Assembly (NCBI RefSeq): GCF_003590835.1
Contig: NZ_QYUQ01000002.1
Span: forward strand, 1,178,001 to 1,242,000
DNA length: 64,000 nucleotides
From: Noviherbaspirillum sedimenti
Lineage (GTDB): Bacteria; Pseudomonadota; Gammaproteobacteria; Burkholderiales; Burkholderiaceae_D
Reading direction: 5' to 3'
A program made the translations under genes and the position numbers. The notes under the pieces are model-generated. The model was not told the origin of the DNA. It ran no database searches and saw nothing but the letters and a program-made list of their open reading frames with translations. This document shows positions 35,048-44,452 of this stretch, in pieces; position 1 is the first letter of the stretch; every line of letters begins with the position of its first letter.

Positions 35048-37393
35048 TCAGGGAATAAATTCCACCGCAACTTCGCGCACATCGGCCCGCCCCTGCTGGT
35101 CGATGACGCGCAACTGGTATCGCCCTGGCGCGTTCGGCAGCCAGCCCAGGCCCTCGCTTGCGCGACTTTTGCCGACCAGGCCGCCATTGGCAAACCAGTA
35201 CAGGGTCTGTCCGCTCGCCGCCGCGCTGGCGCGCAAGGCGATCGGCGTCATCTTCGACAATTGCATCGTATAGGTCGCGCCGCGGTTGGGTGACGTGATG
35301 ACAGGTGCATCCTCCTGCGTACGATCGGCCTGCAGGCAATCCGGCATGGCAGGCGGTTGCCGGCGCGGCATGCCGGCTTCGCGGAACAGGCCTTGCATGT
35401 CGCTCGGCCAGAATTCATGGATTTCGATTCTGACATGCGGCCCGCTCTCGCAGGTGGGACTGCCGGTGCGGCTATCGATCTTTACTTCGCGATGCAGGCG
35501 GCTGATGCGGATCGGCGACTTGCCGGGAATGAACCAGGTCGATGACCTGTCCCTGCATGCCTCGTTGGGCAAGTCGCCGCTGGCGGTACATACCTCGACC
35601 CGCGTCACGTTCGGCGGCAATAGGCGTTCGGCCTCGTGGCCGTCGAGCTTCTGAGCGCGCAGACTGTCGACGATCTTGAAGAACAGCGGCGCGGCGGTAC
35701 GGATGCCGATAAACGCCGCATTGCTGCTGCCATCGAAGTTGCCGACCCAGACGATCAGCACGTGCTGCCCCAGCACCCCGGCTGTCCAGGCATCGCGAAA
35801 ACCCCAGGATGTGCCGGTTTTCCATGCAACCGGCGGCACCGCGGACGCCCCCGTATCCGGCCGCGCATTCGTCTTCAGCATTTGCAAGGTGATGAACGCC
35901 GCTTCCTCGGACAGCATGCGCTTTGTTTCTGCTGCCGGCTTAACCCCAAGCGGCAGACGCTCGTAGCGCAGCGGCAGCATCTCCCCGCGATTGCCCAGCA
36001 TCAGATACAGCCGCGCCAGCTCTTCCATCGTCACTTCGCCGCCGCCCAGCGCCAGTGCCAGGCCATAGTGTTTTTCCGACGCCATGCCGGAGATTCCTGC
36101 GCTTTTCAGGAATGCATACAGGTTCGGTTGTTTCAATCTGGAGGCAATCGCAACTGCCGGCACATTGCGGCTGCGCACCAGGGCATCCTGTGCGGTAATG
36201 GGGCCGACGAACCTGCCGTCGAAATTCTCCGGGCTGAACGGACCAAAAGCAGTCGGCGCATCCTTCAGCACTGTCAAGGGATGCAGCAAACCCTGGTCGA
36301 GCGCCAGCCCATAGATGAAAGGTTTCAGGGTCGATCCCGGCGAGCGGCGGGCCTGGGCGCCGTTGACCTGGCCGTCGATAGCGCCATCGAAATAATCCGC
36401 CGAACCGACCAGCGCCCGCACCTCGCCGCTTTCACGATCGAGCAAGATGGCGCTGGCATTGCTGACGCCCTGGCCGCGCTGGTTATCGACGAACTGCGTC
36501 AGGATACGCTCAAGCGTGGTCTGCTTGCGCAGGTCGAGCGTCGACCACAGCTCACCATCCTTATTCATCCGCAATAGCACATCGGTCATGTGCGGCGCGC
36601 GAAATGGCAGGCTGGCAGTCGCTTTCAACTTGATCGGCGCCTGGATTTCCGCCTGATATTTCGCCGCTTCCCTGTGTTGTTTCAACCAGCGCAGCCACAG
36701 ACGTTCGCGCGCCGTTGCCAGTGCTGCCGGCTGGTTCCGGGGCGGCGACATGCCGCCGCGCTTGCGCGGATTCTGCGGAATCACGGCCAGCGTCAACACC
36801 TCCGGCAGAGTCAACTGGCTGGCGCGCTTGTGGAAATAGATCAGGCTGGCCGCACCGACGCCTTCGATGTTACCGCCGTAGGGCGCCAGGTTCAGATAGG
36901 CTTCGAGGATCTCGCGCTTGCTGTAACGCGCCTCCAGCCAGAGCGCCGCCAGCAATTGCCGCAACTTGCCGCCGACTGTCTGGCTGCGGATGCGGTACAG
37001 GCGCCGCGCCAGTTGCATGGTAATGGTGGACGCGCCCTGGCGCGCGCCGTGGCCGTAGGTGGCGAGGCTCGCGCGCGCCAGCGCCAGCGGATTAACGCCG
37101 GCATGCCAGTAAAACCAGCGGTCTTCATACAGCAGCACAGCCTCGACCAGGCGCGGCTCGATCTCGGCGAGCGGCACCCATAAGCGGTATTGCTGATCCG
37201 ACGCCAGCGCCAGCCGCAGCAATTCGCCATCGCTCGCATACAGCGCGGTTGAACCGGGCACGGCGGCGCGCAAGGAAGGATGCGGCCAGAGGCGCAGGCC
37301 AGTCAGTACCGCCAGCAGCAGGCCGGCGGCAATCAGGCAGCGCCTGCGCCGAACCAGCAGCGTCTCCACACGCGGCAGCCATGCCATGTTCAT
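35048..37393 (-). CDS. pbpC: Penicillin-binding protein 1C
   Basis: A bifunctional peptidoglycan glycosyltransferase-transpeptidase anchored in the inner membrane, 781 residues. After an N-terminal helix (about 18-35) the GT51 domain has EDRWFYWHAG with catalytic Glu90. The transpeptidase domain has SxxK as STLK (Ser354), SRN and KTGTSWG. A C-terminal PBP1C-specific domain follows. It starts 12 bases after the alpha-2-macroglobulin stop, the conserved yfhM-pbpC pairing. ATG codons at 37393 and 37387 are both possible starts. Confidence 0.95.
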   Translation of the reverse strand: MNMAWLPRVETLLVRRRRCLIAAGLLLAVLTGLRLWPHPSLRAAVPGSTALYASDGELLRLALASDQQYRLWVPLAEIEPRLVEAVLLYEDRWFYWHAGVNPLALARASLATYGHGARQGASTITMQLARRLYRIRSQTVGGKLRQLLAALWLEARYSKREILEAYLNLAPYGGNIEGVGAASLIYFHKRASQLTLPEVLTLAVIPQNPRKRGGMSPPRNQPAALATARERLWLRWLKQHREAAKYQAEIQAPIKLKATASLPFRAPHMTDVLLRMNKDGELWSTLDLRKQTTLERILTQFVDNQRGQGVSNASAILLDRESGEVRALVGSADYFDGAIDGQVNGAQARRSPGSTLKPFIYGLALDQGLLHPLTVLKDAPTAFGPFSPENFDGRFVGPITAQDALVRSRNVPAVAIASRLKQPNLYAFLKSAGISGMASEKHYGLALALGGGEVTMEELARLYLMLGNRGEMLPLRYERLPLGVKPAAETKRMLSEEAAFITLQMLKTNARPDTGASAVPPVAWKTGTSWGFRDAWTAGVLGQHVLIVWVGNFDGSSNAAFIGIRTAAPLFFKIVDSLRAQKLDGHEAERLLPPNVTRVEVCTASGDLPNEACRDRSSTWFIPGKSPIRISRLHREVKIDSRTGSPTCESGPHVRIEIHEFWPSDMQGLFREAGMPRRQPPAMPDCLQADRTQEDAPVITSPNRGATYTMQLSKMTPIALRASAAASGQTLYWFANGGLVGKSRASEGLGWLPNAPGRYQLRVIDQQGRADVREVAVEFIP

Positions 37394-37405
37394 GCTGCCT
37401 CCTGA

Positions 37406-40400
37406 TCACTTCCCTTTGGGCGCTGCCACTGTCAGGCTTTGTCCGCCCAGCGAGCGGGCCTGGGTGCTGCGTTCATACATCGCTTCCGCGTAGGCTGGCG
37501 GCACAATGAACCGCCCGCTGTTGCTGGCCTTGATGCGATAGGAAATCTCGCTGAAATCCTGGCTGACCGTGCCATAGAACACCACACGGTCTTCACGCAC
37601 ATCGGCATATTCAATATTCCAGTTCGAGCGCGCGCCGGACAGCCCCGCCAGCGCCACACTGGCGGCCTGAGCGGTGTTGCCGGTGCTGCCGGTGCTCCCC
37701 TGCGCCGCCCCCTGATCGGGTTCGGACGGCGTATCCAGCACCGGCTCGAAGCCGCCCGGCAGCAAGTCGACCAGCGCCACGCTCGGCACATAATTGCGGT
37801 TGACGGCGCGGAATTTCAGCCGCACTGTCACCTCATCGCCGACCTGCACCGAGGTCACCGGTTTGCCGTCGCTGCCGACATATTCCCGCAACACTTCCAT
37901 GCCGGCACGCAGTTCGGTTTTCGGCGCCGCCTTGTCGAAGCCGGCTTCGGTCACCGCGTAATAGGTGGTGAGATCCGCATCGTTGCCAAAGCGTAGCTTG
38001 GCCGTGCCGGCGGCAAAGGGCACGCGCGGCACCAGGTTATCCGGCAGCTTCAGCGGATTGGCCTTGCCGGCGCCATCGATTTCGGCGATCGACAGCTTGC
38101 CCATCGCGTCGGCGCCGACCACATTGGCATAGGCGTCGAACGCCAGGATCAGATAGGCGCTCGACAGGGTATTGAAGTGGCCATCGGCAATCGGCTTGAC
38201 CAGCGCAACCATGACCGCCGGCGGCAAGGCCTTGACCCGCGCCGGAAAATGCCGCGACAGCAGGTACAAAACCTGGGCATCGTGGATCAGCGGATCATAG
38301 AAGCGCTCGTAGGCAAACGGACTGCCGCGTTTGAGCTGGCGTTCGACCAGGCGCGCAACTTGGTGATCAATCAGGCCGCTGGCCATACGCTCCTGCTTTT
38401 GCAATTGATACGCCGCGGCCAGGTAGGCGGCGGCCAGGTCGGCTTGCCACTCCTTCGGATAGCGCTTTTCCAGGGATTCGCGTATGCCGGTCAGCAAGGG
38501 CGTGGTCACCACCATTTGCCGCGTCAGCAGATAGGCGGCGTAGGCACGCACGCGCAAATCCCACAGCGAGTTGCCGGGACTTGCCGCCAGTTGCTGGGCG
38601 TAGTCCAAGCCTTTCTGCAGCATGTCAGGCGGGACGCTCTCGCCGCGGTCGCGCGCTTCCAGCAGCAGGTGCAGCGCATAGATCGACACGAATTCATCGC
38701 CCTGCACCGAGGCGGCCCACAAGCCGAAGCCGCCCTCGGCGTTCTGCCGGGTGCGCAAGACGCGCAGCGCCTCTTCCAGCGTGCGCGCCGTCGGCAGCTT
38801 CGCCTCAGCCTTGCCGAACTCGGGCCGCTTGGCAAGTATCAACGCCGGCATCGCCTGGCTGACCAGTTGCTCGGTGCAATAGTGGGAAAAATTCGCCAGG
38901 TAAGTCGACAAGCCATTGGCCAGTATCAGCGGCAGCGGCGACACACCCGCTTCCAGCTTGCGGTATTCGGCAAACATGTCGCGCGTGGTCGGCACGTCGA
39001 TCGAACCCTTGAAGCTGCCCATGCTGATCTGCGCGTAGCGCGGCACCGCCGGGCGCACCGAGACATCGGTCGACAGGCGGGCGGACTTGCTGCCCATGCT
39101 GGAAGTGAAGCTCAGCGTCGCCGAACCGAGCATGGCCGTGGCGCCATCGACCGCCTTCAGCCGGTAAGTCGTCACGCCTTCGCGCATCTCGCCTATTTTC
39201 AGGGTCTGGCTCGCGCTGCCGATGACTTGCAGATGCGGCGAGGTCTTCAAGGCCACCGTCACGGCGGCATCCTTGCCGGAATTGGCGACGTTGTTGGCAA
39301 CGCCGACGCTGACATCGAACTCGTCGCCCGGCGTCACCGCCAGCGGTACATTGGGCGACAAGACGAAATCGCCGCGCACCAGGGTCTTCGCTTCCGCCGT
39401 GCCGACGGCGTTTTCGTTGACGGCGACTGCCATCACGCGCATGCTGCCGTTGAAATATTCCGGCACCTGGTAGCTGAATTCCTTCTCGCCATTGACATCG
39501 ACGATGCCGGACCAGTACACTGCCGGCTTGTCGCGCTTGCGCTTGAATGGATTCAGGTGCTTGCCGAGCGCCCCTTCGGCATCGCCGCCGGGCGCGCTGG
39601 CCGCCATCAGTTTCTTGAACTCCGGCAGGATCAGATCGAGAATTTGCGACGTCCGCACTTCCAGCATGCGCTTCTGGAAGAACATGCTCAAGGGGTCGGC
39701 CATCTGGTAGCGCGCCACTTGCAGGATGCCTTCATCCACTGCAAACACTACCACCCGGGTCGGCTGTGCTGCGGCCAGTTTCATCTTCAGCGCCTGGCCA
39801 GGCTTGACAAGATCGGGCGTCGTCAAGCTCAGCTTGTTGGTGCGCGCCGCCAGGCTGGTGGCAAACGGCGCCACGCCATAGCTGAGCGGGCTCATGAAGA
39901 TTTCGTCGGAGGCCGGATCGCGGATGAATTGCACGCTGATGTAGCCATTGCCTTCGAAATCCCTGGGCAGCCTGATCTTCTGCACCGAAGCCAGGGTATC
40001 TGCCTTGAACCACTGGTGCGCGAAGACCTTGTCGCGTTCGATGGTGATCAGGCCGGCGCCGGCATACGGCGCCTTGATGCTGATCTCGATCTCGTCGCCC
40101 GGCGCGTAGTCTTTCCGGTTCAGGGTCAGTTGCAGTTCGGCGTTGCGCTCCAGGCTGCGCGTGACATTGCCTTTGCCGGCAACCGCGTACTCGATGCGGT
40201 TGAATTCCAGTCCTTGCGCATCGCGTATCACGTAGGCGAAATTGCCAGGCGTATCGGTTTCCAGTTGCAGCTTGTACCCCGCGGCGGGAATCGCCAGCGG
40301 CGACGTCTTCAGCAGGATTTCCTTCTTGCGCGATTCGTACTTGTAGGTGCCGTTTTCCTGCCTGGTCAGCACCGAAACATACCTGCGTTCGAGCAGTTGC

Positions 40401-43400
40401 AGGGTCAGCCCGGCGACCGCGCTTGCCTGCGCCTTGGGATTGATACCGATGATCGACACGCTGCGCCTGGACGCGCGCGAGACGAAATCGAGCGCGCCAT
40501 CGGCCTTGAAGCCGACCAGATGCGGCAATTCGGACACCAGCACCGCGGCCTCGGCCGCAACACCGCGCCCGCCTTGCGCCTCGAATACGCGCGCGAGAAA
40601 ATGCAGGCGGTAGGTGGCCTTGGCGTATTTTTCCAGGCCGAGTTTGAATTCGGCATCGCCCTTGTCGTTGGTAGTCTGCTCGCCGGGCTTTTCGGTATAG
40701 CCTTCCTTTGCCCGCTGCGGGTCGTAGAACTTGTAATCCGGGTAGGCCCGGAACGCCGGAAAGGCCGGACTGAGCCGGATCTCCGCTGTCACCCGGCGGT
40801 TTTCCGCCGGCGTGCCGAACAGATTCTGGGCATTGACCAGCGCTTTCAATTCCTGCGGATGGACCCAGCCCTCGGTGGCGTCGGCGGAGAAACGCGCCGT
40901 CACCTTCATGCGGTCGGGCTGGAATTCCTGCACCTTGACGCTGGTCGAACCGATCTGCGCGCCGGCCCGGCCATCCTTCACCAGATACAGGTTGATGTTG
41001 TAAGTGCCGGTCGGCGAACTTTCCTGGGTCGCATAGGACACTTCCATGAAACCGCCCGGCGCCAGCCGGGTTTTTTCGCGCTTGACCGTCAGGCCGCGCG
41101 CATCCAGCACTTCCACTTCCAGCGGCAAGCCGGCGATGCTGGTGGCCCAGTTGGCCGGCTTGACGACCATGCCGATGTTGAAGGTGTCGCCCGGCCGGTA
41201 AATGCCGCGGTCGCTGAACAGATAGGCCGACAGTTGGTCAGCCACCGCCGCATTCTTGGCGCCGCCGACATCGAAACGCGACATGTCGAGACCGCGATCC
41301 GATTTATTCAAGGGCATGAAGCTCAGGTCGCCGCCCTTCTTCACGAGAATCATCAAGGGCGTGCGCTCCCGAGACAGACCGCTGATCCCGGCAAAATGGG
41401 CGCGGCCACTGGCGTCGGTGGCTTGCGAAAACAGCGTCAAGCCATTCTTGCCGATGATCTCGACGGTGGCACCATCCACGGGCTTGCCGGTATGGATCGA
41501 TTGCACGAAGATATCCTGCGAACCGTCCATCGATTTCTTGACCAGGATGCCGAGATCGGTCACCAGCACCAGGCGCTTGTCGGCCATGCTGTGCGGATCG
41601 ACCTGGCCGTCGCCGTCGTTGCAGCCTTCGCCGCACTCCCTTTCTTCGCTACCCGCTTCTGCTTCGACAGGCGCTTCGCCTGGCTGGCGCGCCGACTTTT
41701 CCTTGAGTCGCGCCTCCTTCGCTTCCTGCTTCGGATCGTATCCGCTGACGCTCAACAGGAACACACCGCGCCGTTCGGCGCCATCGCCTTTCAGGTATTC
41801 ACCGAGATCGACGGCTTCGTAGTGGGCGCGGCCCGGCTGCAAATCCGGCAGCGGCAGCTTGCGTTCGAATCGCTCGATCAGGTTTTCCGGCCCGAAGCGT
41901 TCATAGAAGGATGGATTGGCGAACTCGCCGCCCGACTGCGACACCAGGTGCTGCAACTGTCCTGGCAGCACGCGGCCGATCTCGATCTTCATGCCCGGCA
42001 GGTCGCGCGCCAGCACCGCGACTTTCTTTTCGCCGCTCACGGCAAGCAATGCGCCCTGGCTGAGAATCTTGAGTTCGGACGGGAATTTCGGCACTTGCAC
42101 GACGCTGACCTGGCTCTTGCCGAGGATGTAGCCGCCGAAGGAGCGCAGGCCCTTCTCGACTTGCACGAACAGGAACGCGCCGACATCGGCCTGGTACTTG
42201 AAGCTGTGGGTCTGGGTGTACTCATGCTCGGCGGGAATCGCCTCCAGTACCTGGCGCGTGGCCAGTTTCAAGATGGCCGGCGTGACTTCACTCTCGCTCC
42301 AGGCATGCGGAGCATCCTCGTCGCGCTCTTCCGCTTTGGTATTCGGATGGAATTTCGGCAGCACCCATACCGACAAGGCCTTTTGCATTTCCGCTTCATG
42401 TACGGTCGCCGAGGTTTCCAGCAGCAGCACCTGTTCCGGCTCGTTGCGGTCGTTGTTGGCCACTTGCGGCGTCACCTGATTGACGGCCAGGCTGTGCAGG
42501 CCCGGCACCCGTACTGCACCGGTCAACTCGCTCTCCAGCGCATTGCCGCCGCGCGCCGATGTCAGTCCTTTCGCCAGCGTGAAATGCAGGCTCGTGCTGT
42601 CCTTCGGGATCGGTAGCGGCGCCGAGCGGATATAGGCATTGAGCTTCAGCTTGTCGTAGCTGATGGTGAATTTCGTGGTTTCCTTGCCGATGCCGAGTAC
42701 ACCGCCGGATTGCTCCGCAAGCTTGAGTTCGATGCGCGGTTCAAGCTCGGCCGGATTGACCGGATGGGAGAAACCCAGCTGGAAGATGCCCTGCTTGAGC
42801 GCCGGGTTGAGCGGATCCTGGTAAAACTCGGCGCTGGCGACTTTGGCGGTGAAAGCCGCGGTGCGGAAGGTGGTGTCGTATTGCGCCAGCCGCACTGCGG
42901 GGTTGAACAGGGACCGCGCGAATTCCAGCTTGTATTCGGCGCCGACGGCCCAGTCGTCTTTCGGCGTCAGTGACAGAGTCTTGTCGTCATCCCAGTGCCA
43001 GGTGCCGGCGAGCGCCGGACTGACCGTGATGCCGGCGCTGACATCCTTGCCCACGCCCGCCAGCGGCGCCACGGAATGGTCGAACGTGATTACCAGAGGC
43101 TTGGGTTTACGGGCGGCTTCCTCTTCCGCCTCGATTTCGGTGCGTGCCGGTTCGGCGGCCTCGAACGTCACTTCCACCGGCTTGGGCTGCGCCTGCCACC
43201 ATTGGTAGCCGTACCACCCGGCGCCGCCCAGTATGGCGAGAATGGCGAGCAGCGCCAAGGATTTGCGCGGATGGGCCTTGATCCGGCTGCCGAGGCCATT
43301 CGCCGCAAAGCCGCATTTGTCGGCGGTCCAGCGCATCCATGCCGGCGCCTGCCAGTGGAATCGGCCGAACAGGCCCGTCGCCAGCCATTTGAACGGCCGC

Positions 43401-43516
43401 CATACCAGGCGCCACAACAGGTTCCACAACCCGCCGATCAGGGCACCGAGCTTCCTGAAGACAGAAATGACGGCGTTTTGCGCGACTGGTTCCTGCCCGG
43501 CACCGGTATTGCCCAT
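37406..43516 (-). CDS. Alpha-2-macroglobulin family protein (YfhM-like)
   Basis: A 2036-residue periplasmic protease-trap protein, longer than the E. coli homologue. The N-terminal 120 or so residues are cytoplasmic and amphipathic, followed by one membrane helix (about 85-105). Macroglobulin-type domains, the MG7/A2M segment and a thioester domain follow. The thioester motif CTEQ is present at about 1547-1550, so the covalent trap should be functional. GGAGCAGCC precedes the ATG. It is paired with pbpC, which is thought to repair the wall when the trap is sprung. A Gly/Ser/Thr-rich linker lies near residue 1940. Confidence 0.93.
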   Translation of the reverse strand: MGNTGAGQEPVAQNAVISVFRKLGALIGGLWNLLWRLVWRPFKWLATGLFGRFHWQAPAWMRWTADKCGFAANGLGSRIKAHPRKSLALLAILAILGGAGWYGYQWWQAQPKPVEVTFEAAEPARTEIEAEEEAARKPKPLVITFDHSVAPLAGVGKDVSAGITVSPALAGTWHWDDDKTLSLTPKDDWAVGAEYKLEFARSLFNPAVRLAQYDTTFRTAAFTAKVASAEFYQDPLNPALKQGIFQLGFSHPVNPAELEPRIELKLAEQSGGVLGIGKETTKFTISYDKLKLNAYIRSAPLPIPKDSTSLHFTLAKGLTSARGGNALESELTGAVRVPGLHSLAVNQVTPQVANNDRNEPEQVLLLETSATVHEAEMQKALSVWVLPKFHPNTKAEERDEDAPHAWSESEVTPAILKLATRQVLEAIPAEHEYTQTHSFKYQADVGAFLFVQVEKGLRSFGGYILGKSQVSVVQVPKFPSELKILSQGALLAVSGEKKVAVLARDLPGMKIEIGRVLPGQLQHLVSQSGGEFANPSFYERFGPENLIERFERKLPLPDLQPGRAHYEAVDLGEYLKGDGAERRGVFLLSVSGYDPKQEAKEARLKEKSARQPGEAPVEAEAGSEERECGEGCNDGDGQVDPHSMADKRLVLVTDLGILVKKSMDGSQDIFVQSIHTGKPVDGATVEIIGKNGLTLFSQATDASGRAHFAGISGLSRERTPLMILVKKGGDLSFMPLNKSDRGLDMSRFDVGGAKNAAVADQLSAYLFSDRGIYRPGDTFNIGMVVKPANWATSIAGLPLEVEVLDARGLTVKREKTRLAPGGFMEVSYATQESSPTGTYNINLYLVKDGRAGAQIGSTSVKVQEFQPDRMKVTARFSADATEGWVHPQELKALVNAQNLFGTPAENRRVTAEIRLSPAFPAFRAYPDYKFYDPQRAKEGYTEKPGEQTTNDKGDAEFKLGLEKYAKATYRLHFLARVFEAQGGRGVAAEAAVLVSELPHLVGFKADGALDFVSRASRRSVSIIGINPKAQASAVAGLTLQLLERRYVSVLTRQENGTYKYESRKKEILLKTSPLAIPAAGYKLQLETDTPGNFAYVIRDAQGLEFNRIEYAVAGKGNVTRSLERNAELQLTLNRKDYAPGDEIEISIKAPYAGAGLITIERDKVFAHQWFKADTLASVQKIRLPRDFEGNGYISVQFIRDPASDEIFMSPLSYGVAPFATSLAARTNKLSLTTPDLVKPGQALKMKLAAAQPTRVVVFAVDEGILQVARYQMADPLSMFFQKRMLEVRTSQILDLILPEFKKLMAASAPGGDAEGALGKHLNPFKRKRDKPAVYWSGIVDVNGEKEFSYQVPEYFNGSMRVMAVAVNENAVGTAEAKTLVRGDFVLSPNVPLAVTPGDEFDVSVGVANNVANSGKDAAVTVALKTSPHLQVIGSASQTLKIGEMREGVTTYRLKAVDGATAMLGSATLSFTSSMGSKSARLSTDVSVRPAVPRYAQISMGSFKGSIDVPTTRDMFAEYRKLEAGVSPLPLILANGLSTYLANFSHYCTEQLVSQAMPALILAKRPEFGKAEAKLPTARTLEEALRVLRTRQNAEGGFGLWAASVQGDEFVSIYALHLLLEARDRGESVPPDMLQKGLDYAQQLAASPGNSLWDLRVRAYAAYLLTRQMVVTTPLLTGIRESLEKRYPKEWQADLAAAYLAAAYQLQKQERMASGLIDHQVARLVERQLKRGSPFAYERFYDPLIHDAQVLYLLSRHFPARVKALPPAVMVALVKPIADGHFNTLSSAYLILAFDAYANVVGADAMGKLSIAEIDGAGKANPLKLPDNLVPRVPFAAGTAKLRFGNDADLTTYYAVTEAGFDKAAPKTELRAGMEVLREYVGSDGKPVTSVQVGDEVTVRLKFRAVNRNYVPSVALVDLLPGGFEPVLDTPSEPDQGAAQGSTGSTGNTAQAASVALAGLSGARSNWNIEYADVREDRVVFYGTVSQDFSEISYRIKASNSGRFIVPPAYAEAMYERSTQARSLGGQSLTVAAPKGK

Positions 43517-43631
43517 GGCTGCTCCATTATTTGTATTTTTAACAAAATTCTTGGAAGCTTAACTTATTGACGGGAAATATTTGGTGGTTTTTTGAGACGG
43601 GCGATGCAATTTTTTTCATGGCCCGCCAGTT

Positions 43632-44069
43632 TCAGAGATTCAGGCGTATCCATTGCGCCAGGCGCGCCTCGTCCAGCGCCCCGGCAGCGGCGGCCTGGAT
43701 CATTTGCGCAGCGTCCAGCGGCGCGGCGCCCAGTTGCCAGCCATTCACGTACAGGAACAAGCCCATGGCCAGCAAGGCGGCGCGCTCGTTACCGTCATTG
43801 AAGGGCGCATGCCGCAGGATGCCTGTCGCATAGCAGGCGGCCAGGTCGGCCACATCCATTTCGCCGCTAGCCTGAGCGCCAGCGGTGCCGCCCATGCCAT
43901 CCATGCCATCCATGCCGTCCATGTCCCTTTCGGCCGCCATCAGCATGGGCCAGCACAAGGCGGCATCCAGCATCTGGCCGTCGCGAACGCCGGCAGTGCC
44001 GCCATAAGCCTTCAGCGCTTCATGGTGCAGCAGGACCAGCACTGCGGGATCGATCGAATGGCAATTCAT
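43632..44069 (-). CDS. Doc-like (Fic fold) protein with degenerate motif
   Basis: A 145-residue member of the death-on-curing family, which phosphorylates elongation factor Tu or modifies other targets. Family blocks are GVRDGQMLDAAL and YATGILRHAPFNDGNERAAL. The core motif of this family is normally HPFxDGNKR. Here residues 87-96 read HAPFNDGNER, so Ala88 stands where the histidine is expected, His87 is shifted by one, and Lys is Glu95. Activity is therefore doubtful. An extra Met-Asp-Gly repeat lies at about 50-58. The start overlaps the stop of the AbrB-type partner. Confidence 0.78.
   Translation of the reverse strand: MNCHSIDPAVLVLLHHEALKAYGGTAGVRDGQMLDAALCWPMLMAAERDMDGMDGMDGMGGTAGAQASGEMDVADLAACYATGILRHAPFNDGNERAALLAMGLFLYVNGWQLGAAPLDAAQMIQAAAAGALDEARLAQWIRLNL
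43894..43920. repeat. In-frame 9-bp repeat ATGCCATCC in the doc-like gene
   Basis: Three near-identical 9-bp units, with partial units on both sides, encode the repeated Met-Asp-Gly of the Doc-like protein on the minus strand. Such a repeat can change copy number without shifting the frame. Confidence 0.85.
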
Positions 44070-44317
44070 CTGGCGAGCGCCCGGAATGCCGCGTGAAAGT
44101 CGCGCATGAATTCATGCCCGGCGTGCAATTGCTCAACCGTTGCGGGATCGGCGGAAAACAGCCCCGGTCCTTCCAGCGACGCCGCCAGTTCGGCGCCGCC
44201 CGGCCCACAGGACAGATACACCGTATCGCCTTCCTGCAGAGCGTACTGGCCGAGGACGTCCGGCGGCAGGACGATGGCCAGCTGCGAGCCGATTCGCGTA
44301 AGCCTGAGCGCGTGCAT
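44066..44317 (-). CDS. AbrB/MazE-type antitoxin
   Basis: An 83-residue protein with an N-terminal SpoVT/AbrB swapped-hairpin DNA-binding domain (RLTRIGSQLAIVLPPDVL, then LQEGDTVYL). A helical C-terminal tail (EQLHAGHEFMRDFHAAF) would bind the toxin. The ATG at 44317 follows GGGGGAGGGCAC. Its stop overlaps the start of the Doc-like gene by ATGA, the usual layout of an antitoxin-toxin pair. It likely represses its own promoter. Confidence 0.82.
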   Translation of the reverse strand: MHALRLTRIGSQLAIVLPPDVLGQYALQEGDTVYLSCGPGGAELAASLEGPGLFSADPATVEQLHAGHEFMRDFHAAFRALAR

Positions 44318-44386
44318 GTGCCCTCCCCCGATATAGACAATAGACAAGGCAATCCTAACCAAGAAGTCGGCAATTGCATAGCCCAT

Positions 44387-44424
44387 AAAAAAACCCGCCG
44401 CGATCGACCAGTGACCGGGCGGGC
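44387..44424 (-). terminator. Terminator after aceB
   Basis: On the minus strand CCCGCC pairs with GGCGGG and is followed by seven T residues. It lies 29 bases after the aceB stop and just upstream of the antitoxin gene. Confidence 0.85.
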
Positions 44425-44452
44425 TGACAGTAAGGTCAGTCAGTGGCGTGAC

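Noticed and set aside
38177..42616. A 1479-codon open frame on the plus strand, antisense to the alpha-2-macroglobulin gene
   Set aside because: The translation is rich in His, Arg, Gln and Leu with no recognisable domain. It mirrors the codon pattern of the real gene; GC-rich genes often lack stops on the opposite strand.
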